This document shows, in pieces, positions 32,236 to 37,453 of a DNA stretch of 37,453 nucleotides. Both the position numbers and the translations under genes were made by a program. The DNA comes from Stagnimonas sp. GTDB taxonomy: Bacteria; Pseudomonadota; Gammaproteobacteria; Nevskiales; Nevskiaceae. Every line of letters begins with the position of its first letter. Within the stretch, counting starts at the first letter, position 1. Location of the stretch: contig JAUYNO010000042.1 of assembly GCA_030696045.1 (NCBI GenBank), positions 1-37,453 of the forward strand, written 5' to 3'. Under the pieces are notes generated by a model. It was given only the letters and a program-made list of their open reading frames with translations. It was not told the origin of the DNA and searched no databases.

Positions 32236-33795
32236 TCAGCGCGTCTTGAACAGCGGCTCGAATGCGGCATAGCCCTCTCTGGCCAGCGCTTCCACCGGCA
32301 CGAAGCGGATGGAGGCACTGTTGATGCAGTAGCGCAGCCCGCCGCGGTCAGCCGGGCCGTCGTCGAAGACATGGCCGAGGTGCGAGTTGCCGACGCGGCT
32401 GCGCACCTCGGTGCGCACCATGCCGTAACTGAGGTCTGGCACATCACGCACCACGGCGGGGTCGATGGGCTTGGTGAAGCTCGGCCAGCCGCACTTGGAG
32501 TCGTATTTGTCGGTGGAGCTGAACAGCGGCTCGCCGGTGACGACATCGACGTAGAGACCCGGCGCGTAGTTGTCCCAGTAGCGGTTGCTGTAGGCGCGCT
32601 CGGTGTCCGCCTTCTGCGTCACCGCATACTGTTCGGGCGTGAGCCGCTCGCGCAGCACGGCGTCGCTGGGCTTGCGATACAGCGTCGGGTCCACCTTGAG
32701 CGTCGACGGCGGCAGGGTGACGTTGCTCAGGCTGGAGAAATCGGTGTGGCAGTAGCCATCCGGGTGCTTCTCCAGGTAGTCCTGGTGGTAGTCCTCGGCC
32801 AGCGCGAAGTTCGCCAGCGGCTTCAGCTCGGTCATGATCGGCGTGGGGTAGCCCGCCTGCACCGCCTTCATCACCGCCTCGGCGGCCTGCCGGTCGACGT
32901 CGTCGCGGAAGTAGATGCCGGTGCGGTATTGCGGCCCGCGATCATTGCCCTGCTTGTTGAGCGAGGTGGGGTCGATGATCTGGAAATACAGCTTGAGCAG
33001 GCGCTCCAGGCTGACGCGGCTGGGGTCGTAGCGCACGCGCACCGTTTCGGCATGGCCGGAGCCCTGGATGACGTCTTCGTAGCTCGGCGCCTGCGTGCGG
33101 CCGTTGGCATAGCCGGATGCCGCATCGGCCACGCCGTAGACGCGCGTGAAGTAGGCCTCTACGCCCCAGAAGCAGCCGCCGGCCAGCCAGATCTCCTTGA
33201 GTTGAGCCTTGCTGTAGTCCACGCCGACATTCGGGTTGGGTGGGAAGCGATTGTTGCGCGCGGGCTGCGCACCGGCGGGCTCGCTGAAGCGCGCAAGGAT
33301 GGCCGCATTGGCCACCTGGCCGGCGCGCACCTCCAGTACATTGCCTGCGGCATCGACCCAAGCCGAGGAGGGATATTTGTCGACGCCTAGCGACTGCGCC
33401 ACCTGGCCACCGGCATCGATCAACACCGGCACCTTGAAGTGGCGCGCCTTCACCCAGGGCAGAAACTCGTCCTTTTCCATCTCGCCGAGATAGCCGGGTG
33501 CGGCGACCGTCAGCACCACCACATCGCGCGACTGGGCCTTGGCGAGTGCCTCCACCTCGGACATGCCGGCCAGGCAGATCGGGCACCAGCTCGCCCAGAA
33601 CTTGATGTAGACCTTCTTGCCCTTGAACTGGCTGAGATCCACCGCCTTGCCATCGAGATCGGGCAGCGAAAACTTGAGGGACGACGGCGTCGTGCGCTCT
33701 GCGGGCGCCGTGCCGCTGTGCTCGCGGCTACAGGCGGCGGTGCTGAACAGCAGGCAGAGGGCCATCAAGGGATGCAGCCAGGTCGAGGAGCGCAT
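32236..33795 (-). CDS. msrAB: Thioredoxin-MsrA-MsrB fusion lipoprotein (PilB-like)
   Basis: 519 residues in three domains. An N-terminal lipoprotein signal with lipobox (LLFSTAAC, Cys22) is followed by a TlpA-like thioredoxin domain (about 38-170, WASWCPIC, Cys71/Cys74), MsrA (about 198-355, catalytic Cys208 in [12 protein letters not shown], with GYANG and [14 protein letters not shown]) and MsrB (about 375-515, [19 protein letters not shown] and catalytic Cys490 in RYCINSASI). This order is that of the Neisseria PilB protein, which repairs both diastereomers of methionine sulfoxide in the envelope using its own thioredoxin domain. The gene precedes an NRDE gene by 2 bases. The catalytic motifs appear intact. 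Confidence 0.95.
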   Translation of the reverse strand: MRSSTWLHPLMALCLLFSTAACSREHSGTAPAERTTPSSLKFSLPDLDGKAVDLSQFKGKKVYIKFWASWCPICLAGMSEVEALAKAQSRDVVVLTVAAPGYLGEMEKDEFLPWVKARHFKVPVLIDAGGQVAQSLGVDKYPSSAWVDAAGNVLEVRAGQVANAAILARFSEPAGAQPARNNRFPPNPNVGVDYSKAQLKEIWLAGGCFWGVEAYFTRVYGVADAASGYANGRTQAPSYEDVIQGSGHAETVRVRYDPSRVSLERLLKLYFQIIDPTSLNKQGNDRGPQYRTGIYFRDDVDRQAAEAVMKAVQAGYPTPIMTELKPLANFALAEDYHQDYLEKHPDGYCHTDFSSLSNVTLPPSTLKVDPTLYRKPSDAVLRERLTPEQYAVTQKADTERAYSNRYWDNYAPGLYVDVVTGEPLFSSTDKYDSKCGWPSFTKPIDPAVVRDVPDLSYGMVRTEVRSRVGNSHLGHVFDDGPADRGGLRYCINSASIRFVPVEALAREGYAAFEPLFKTR

Positions 33796-34070
33796 GGGGT
33801 GGGGCGTGCGGTGAACGGAGCCAGAGAGACACGGACACTACGGCGAAGGTTTCGCCAGCGCCCGCATAAGTGATGTGGCCGGAGGGCATGAATCATGCGC
33901 TTATCACCGACCGTGACCGCCGGGATTGATGCCCAGAACGAATACCTGCGATGCCTGCATCCGGCCTACCCGTCGTGCGCCGTGCGGCAGAAGCTCTCCG
34001 GCACATTCCGGCTGGCGTGCAGCATGTGCACGACGACCGTTCCTATCACCCCGCCGTTTCTGGAGGCCCC

Positions 34071-34550
34071 ATGACATTCGCCGCCCCACGCCACCTGATC
34101 GCCGCCATCCTGCTCGGACTCGCGCTAGCGGGCACGGCCTACGCCGCGCCCGCCGTCAACACCTTGAAGCGCGGCCTGATTTCCGACAGCGCCACCGGCG
34201 TGGCGATCAATGGCTACGACACCGTGGCCTACTTCACCGACGGCAAGCCGGTGAAAGGCAGCGAGGCCTTCACCTACTCGTGGAATGGCGCCCAGTGGCA
34301 GTTCGCCTCGAAAGCGCACCTCGATCTGTTCAAGGCCGCGCCGGAGAAATACGCCCCGCAATATGGAGGCTACTGCGCCTATGGCGTCAGCCAGGGCTAT
34401 CTGGTCTCGATCGAGCCCGAGCAATTCACCGTGCTCGACGGCAAGCTCTACCTCAACTACGACAGCGGCGTGCAGAAGAAGTGGACGAAGGACATCGCCG
34501 GATACAACAAGACCGCCGATGCCAAGTTCAGCGATCTGCTGAAAAAGTGA
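34071..34550 (+). CDS. YHS domain-containing periplasmic protein
   Basis: 159 residues from ATG 34071, with GGAGG seven bases upstream; the frame is open 40 codons above but without a ribosome site. A signal peptide (MTFAAPRHLIAAILLGLALA, then GTAYA) leads to a YHS domain with AINGYDTVAYFTDGKPVKGS, WQFASKAHLDLFKAAPEKY and YGGYCAYGVSQGY. YHS domains are small metal-linked modules seen beside copper and heavy-metal transporters; this periplasmic type is widespread but unexplained. It is followed 10 bases later by a DoxX-like membrane protein. Confidence 0.88.
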   Translation: MTFAAPRHLIAAILLGLALAGTAYAAPAVNTLKRGLISDSATGVAINGYDTVAYFTDGKPVKGSEAFTYSWNGAQWQFASKAHLDLFKAAPEKYAPQYGGYCAYGVSQGYLVSIEPEQFTVLDGKLYLNYDSGVQKKWTKDIAGYNKTADAKFSDLLKK

Positions 34551-34560
34551 GGCACCGGCC

Positions 34561-35073
34561 ATGAACTGGTTCAAGCAACACGGCCACTGGCTGCTGACTC
34601 TGTTTGTCGCCTTCGTCTTCGTGCAATCGCTGTTCTTCAAGTTCAGCAACTCGCCGGAGACCATCTACATTTTCGAGGCCAAGCTCGATCCCTGGGCGGC
34701 ATCGCTGGGCTTCCCCGGCGTGTTCGCTCCGGGCGGCATTTTCTCGGCCAAGGTAGTGGGCACGACGGAGCTGATCGCCTCCCTTCTGCTGCTCGCCGGA
34801 GCTTTCATCTCCCGGCAGCGGGGCGTGCAGGTGATCGGCGCGGCGATGGGGCTGGCGGTGATATCCGGGGCCATCTTCTTCCACCTATTCACCCCACTCG
34901 GCGTGGCGGTGCAAAACACCGACGGCAGCAGTGATGGCGGCGAGCTGTTCGGTCTCGCCTGCGGCGTCTGGGTCAGCTGCGCGGCCCTCCTGTGGCTGCG
35001 TCGCCCGGTGTGGCTCGGCTGGCTGAGCGCCCTGACCGGCAGCAAGCCGCGAGGGTCGCCGCCGCTCCGCTAG
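34561..35073 (+). CDS. DoxX-like small membrane protein
   Basis: 170 residues with four membrane segments: about 8-24 (HWLLTLFVAFVFVQSLF), about 60-82 (VGTTELIASLLLLAGAFI), about 93-110 (IGAAMGLAVISGAIFFHL) and about 130-152. The first helix followed by FFKFSNSPETIYIFE and the arrangement of helices resemble DoxX/DoxD-type quinone-linked membrane proteins, but the match is weak. GAGG lies 11 bases before the ATG. It forms a pair with the YHS gene just upstream and ends 110 bases before an intrinsic terminator candidate. Confidence 0.75.
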   Translation: MNWFKQHGHWLLTLFVAFVFVQSLFFKFSNSPETIYIFEAKLDPWAASLGFPGVFAPGGIFSAKVVGTTELIASLLLLAGAFISRQRGVQVIGAAMGLAVISGAIFFHLFTPLGVAVQNTDGSSDGGELFGLACGVWVSCAALLWLRRPVWLGWLSALTGSKPRGSPPLR

Positions 35074-35185
35074 AGCTGGCCCTACCGCCCTGTCAGGCAG
35101 CGACGGCAGCGTTTGCCGAGGTTCGCGGCTATCCCACAGGCAGTCTGGGCTCGTAGGGCTGGCAGTCGGAAGACAGCGCGGATCT

Positions 35186-35226
35186 AGGCTGGGGGTTGCC
35201 CTGCCGAGCCCACCAGCCTTTATTTA
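35186..35226 (+). terminator. Candidate intrinsic terminator after the YHS/DoxX pair
   Basis: AGGCTGG (35186-35192) pairs with CCAGCCT (35213-35219), and on the plus strand the stem is followed directly by TTATTTAT. The T-rich run overlaps the nhaA stop codon region, so the same hairpin ends the convergent plus-strand transcript at the nhaA 3' end. Confidence 0.45.
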
Positions 35227-36404
35227 TCGCTGTCAATTTTCGAGCGCGGGCCGAACAACAAGACCAGTGCTCCTAGCGCGGCCGAAATGATCGAGCCGAG
35301 CAGCACGCCTATTTTGGTCTCATCCGCCAACAGCGGCGTGCCGGCAAAGGCCAACGAGCCGATGAACAAACTCATGGTGAAGCCGATTCCGCAGAGCACA
35401 GCCACGCCGTACAGCTGACTCCAACTTGCCCGAAGCGGAAGCCGCGCCAGCCCAAACCGGATCGCCAGCCAGCAGAATCCGAACACCCCGATCTGCTTGC
35501 CCAGGATCAGACCCAGAGCCACCCCCAGCGGAACCGGATCGAGCAGGTGGGACAGTTGGAAACCCGACAGGGACACCCCGGCATTGGCAAAGCCGAAGAT
35601 TGGAACAATGAGGAAGGACACCCAGGGATGCAGGCCGTGCTCCAGGGTCAACAGCGGAGATCGCGCTGCTTCTGCAGAGTGTCCGGCGGGTTGGGTCGTC
35701 AACGGCACAAAAAACGCCGTGATGACTCCGGCCAGAGTCGCGTGAATCCCGGAACGCAGCACGAAGAACCACAACACGACTCCAAGCACCAGGTAAGGCC
35801 ACCGCAGGCTGACCTCGCGCCGATTGAACACCGCCAGCAGCAGCACTGTGGCAGCGGCCATGCCCAGATTCACCAGCGATAGATCGCTGGCGTAGAACAG
35901 CGCGATTACGACGACTGCGCCCAGATCGTCCACGATGGCCAGCGCGGTGAGAAAGACCTTCAGGGAGACAGGGACACGCGGACCCAGCAGGGCCAACACA
36001 CCCAGGGCGAATGCGATGTCGGTCGCCATCGGGATAGCCCAGCCGCGCTGCACCTGTGGATCGCCCCCGCTGAGCACCACGTAGAACAGGGCCGGAATAA
36101 TCATGCCGCCGAGAGCCGCGACACCTGGCAAAGATCGCTCCGCCCAGGTGGAAAGTTGCCCCTGTAGTAGTTCCCGTTTGATCTCCAGGCCAACCAGCAG
36201 AAAAAACACCGCCATCAAGGCATCGTTGATCCAGTGCAGGACACTGAGGCCAGCGATCTCGAGGTGCTGGGTCTCAAAGTAGAGGCCTGACCATGAAGAG
36301 TTCGCCGTCAGCAGCGCCAGGACGGCAACGGCCATCAACAACAACCCTGCCGCCGATTCCTGCTGCAGGAATCGGCGGAAGAAGCGGATGGGGTTGGGGT
36401 TCAT
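35220..36404 (-). CDS. nhaA: Na+/H+ antiporter NhaA
   Basis: 394 residues, the NhaA length, with about twelve membrane helices. The ion-binding aspartates are present in IVDDLGAV (Asp159/Asp160, equivalent to E. coli Asp163/Asp164), and [20 protein letters not shown] carries the equivalent of Asp133 (Asp129). The N-terminal segment [20 protein letters not shown] and [12 protein letters not shown] are typical. It exports sodium in exchange for two protons, giving alkaline-pH and salt tolerance. It begins 95 bases downstream of the MscS gene in the same direction; both concern osmotic and ionic stress. Confidence 0.97.
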   Translation of the reverse strand: MNPNPIRFFRRFLQQESAAGLLLMAVAVLALLTANSSWSGLYFETQHLEIAGLSVLHWINDALMAVFFLLVGLEIKRELLQGQLSTWAERSLPGVAALGGMIIPALFYVVLSGGDPQVQRGWAIPMATDIAFALGVLALLGPRVPVSLKVFLTALAIVDDLGAVVVIALFYASDLSLVNLGMAAATVLLLAVFNRREVSLRWPYLVLGVVLWFFVLRSGIHATLAGVITAFFVPLTTQPAGHSAEAARSPLLTLEHGLHPWVSFLIVPIFGFANAGVSLSGFQLSHLLDPVPLGVALGLILGKQIGVFGFCWLAIRFGLARLPLRASWSQLYGVAVLCGIGFTMSLFIGSLAFAGTPLLADETKIGVLLGSIISAALGALVLLFGPRSKIDSDK

Positions 36405-36499
36405 AGGCGCTGCGGTCCAGGTTGATATTGATTCTGTCGTGAGCCTGGGCCACTACCCGCCGAGCGACGCATTGTCAGGGGATGTGCCGGCGCCCTCCG

Positions 36500-37453
36500 C
36501 TAGCCCTCCGCACTTCCGACATCCTCGCGCGGTTGGCGGTTAGTCGTTGCCTGGCTTGCCGCTTTTCCGAGCGCCGCCAGCCTGTCCGCTTTCGGACCGA
36601 GGTCGGGAATGTAGAGCGTGCGATGCGGAAACGGAATCTCGATGCCCTGTTCATCGAAGGCTTTCTTGACGCGCCGCAGAAACTCTCGTCCCACTTCCCA
36701 CTGCGTGATCGGAAGTGTCTTGATTCGCCCCTTGATCACGACGGCAGATTCTCCCAGTTTGTCGACGCCGAAGATTTCCGCAGGTTCGATGATCTTCGGG
36801 CCAAAGTACGGATCGCTCTGCAGCTTGTCCGCAATCTCGCGCAGTGCGGCTATAGCGACATCCGGGTCTTCTTTGTAGGCAACGCCGATATCGAACACAT
36901 AGGCCGACCAGCCTCGGGTCAGGTTGCTCAGCGTCGTGACGTTGCCATTGGGAAAAATGTGCACCGTGCCGGATAGATCGCGAAGAACCACCGTCCGCAA
37001 TGTCATCGTCTCAACGAGCCCGCCGGTGCCATTGATGGTGACCACATCGCCCACGCGGAGCTGGTTCTCCATCACCATGAAAAATCCGGTGATGATGTCC
37101 TTCACCAGCGACTGCGCTCCAAATCCGACAGCAAGGCCGATGATGCCGGCCGAAGCGAGCAAGGGGCCGACCTGGACCCCGAGCTGCATGAGCAGCACCA
37201 GCGCCAGCGTGACGAACAAGACGATCCGCACCACCTGGGTCAGTAAGCGCACGAGCGTCTCGACGCGCTTGCGTGCTTCGACCGGCGACTCGTCGTTCGT
37301 CGCCGCTTGCGAAATCAGGCGGTCACCCAGTCGCGACAGTAGCGTCTCGACCGCGCGCGACAGTAGCCACCACAAGAGCAGGACCACCGAGACGCGGACG
37401 CAGCCCTGCGCGAGTTGAGCCATGTCGAGTTGCTGTGCGAGATCAGACATCAC
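36500..37453 (-). CDS. Mechanosensitive ion channel, MscS family
   Basis: At least 316 residues. Two N-terminal hydrophobic segments (VSVVLLLWWLLSRAVETLL and VVRIVLFVTLALVLLMQLGV) precede the pore helix GIIGLAVGFGAQSLVKDIIT and the MscS beta domain (MENQLRVGDVVTINGTGGLV, then ETMTLRTVVLRDLSGTVHIF and FPNGNVTTLSNLTRGWS). The C-terminal alpha/beta domain (about 170-290) includes GIEIPFPHRTLYIPD. It opens on membrane tension to release solutes on hypo-osmotic shock. The frame runs to the window edge with GTG at 37453 and ATG at 37450; ATG 37450 looks the natural start, but an upstream start outside the window cannot be excluded. Confidence 0.93.
   Translation of the reverse strand: MMSDLAQQLDMAQLAQGCVRVSVVLLLWWLLSRAVETLLSRLGDRLISQAATNDESPVEARKRVETLVRLLTQVVRIVLFVTLALVLLMQLGVQVGPLLASAGIIGLAVGFGAQSLVKDIITGFFMVMENQLRVGDVVTINGTGGLVETMTLRTVVLRDLSGTVHIFPNGNVTTLSNLTRGWSAYVFDIGVAYKEDPDVAIAALREIADKLQSDPYFGPKIIEPAEIFGVDKLGESAVVIKGRIKTLPITQWEVGREFLRRVKKAFDEQGIEIPFPHRTLYIPDLGPKADRLAALGKAASQATTNRQPREDVGSAEG

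Noticed and set aside
1..37453. CRISPR array, rRNA operon or complete tRNA
   Set aside because: No regularly spaced identical repeats and no rRNA-like sequence were seen; the only tRNA sequence noticed is the 3' fragment at 22141-22193.

Overview
The window is GC-rich, tightly packed proteobacterial DNA. Full-length pyruvate carboxylase, LptF, bifunctional CoaBC, DUF4124, a GlyGly-CTERM-like C-terminus and dispersed palindromic intergenic repeats fit a gammaproteobacterium, perhaps near the Xanthomonadales or Nevskiales. That placement is inference; no rRNA or other strong phylogenetic marker is present. One stretch (about 17.7-22.4 kb) is visibly AT-richer than the rest and looks acquired.

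Left part (1-8.3 kb, all minus strand): a sensor kinase overlapping a receiver-only response regulator cut by the window edge; a GAF-like protein with a degenerate GGDEF domain; a tandem universal stress protein; a Popeye-like membrane protein with a cyclic-nucleotide-binding fold; a YefM/YoeB toxin-antitoxin pair with a recognisable operator; a DUF4124 protein; LptF without LptG; and a DUF2721 membrane protein. Middle (8.5-16.3 kb): pyruvate carboxylase, a transglutaminase-like/TPR lipoprotein, a 66-residue ORF and a large surface protein joining a PHP-type metallohydrolase domain to a sialidase-like repeat region.

Accessory region (16.4-22.5 kb): a Fic AMPylase gene preceded by regularly spaced GC palindromes, a 61-codon stub resembling the N-terminus of McrB-type restriction ATPases, a block of CAGGGAA motifs, and an AT-rich two-gene operon encoding a GHKL-type ATPase and a 741-residue protein with two phosphoribosyltransferase-like domains. 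To its right lies a 3' fragment of a CAU-anticodon tRNA, the kind of scar left by an integrative element. This operon is the best candidate in the window for an undescribed system, possibly anti-phage.

Right part (22.5-37.5 kb): an outer-membrane-like protein, coaBC, and an overlapping operon (peroxiredoxin, membrane protein, DinB-like protein, ATP-grasp ligase) divergent from a LysR regulator that is itself coupled to a lipoprotein alpha/beta hydrolase; a two-domain acyltransferase resembling OlsF ornithine-lipid synthases; a thioredoxin-like lipoprotein; an NRDE/TANGO2 protein; a thioredoxin-MsrA-MsrB lipoprotein; a YHS protein with a DoxX-like membrane protein; NhaA; and an MscS channel at the right edge. 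Thiol and oxidative-damage functions recur through this part.
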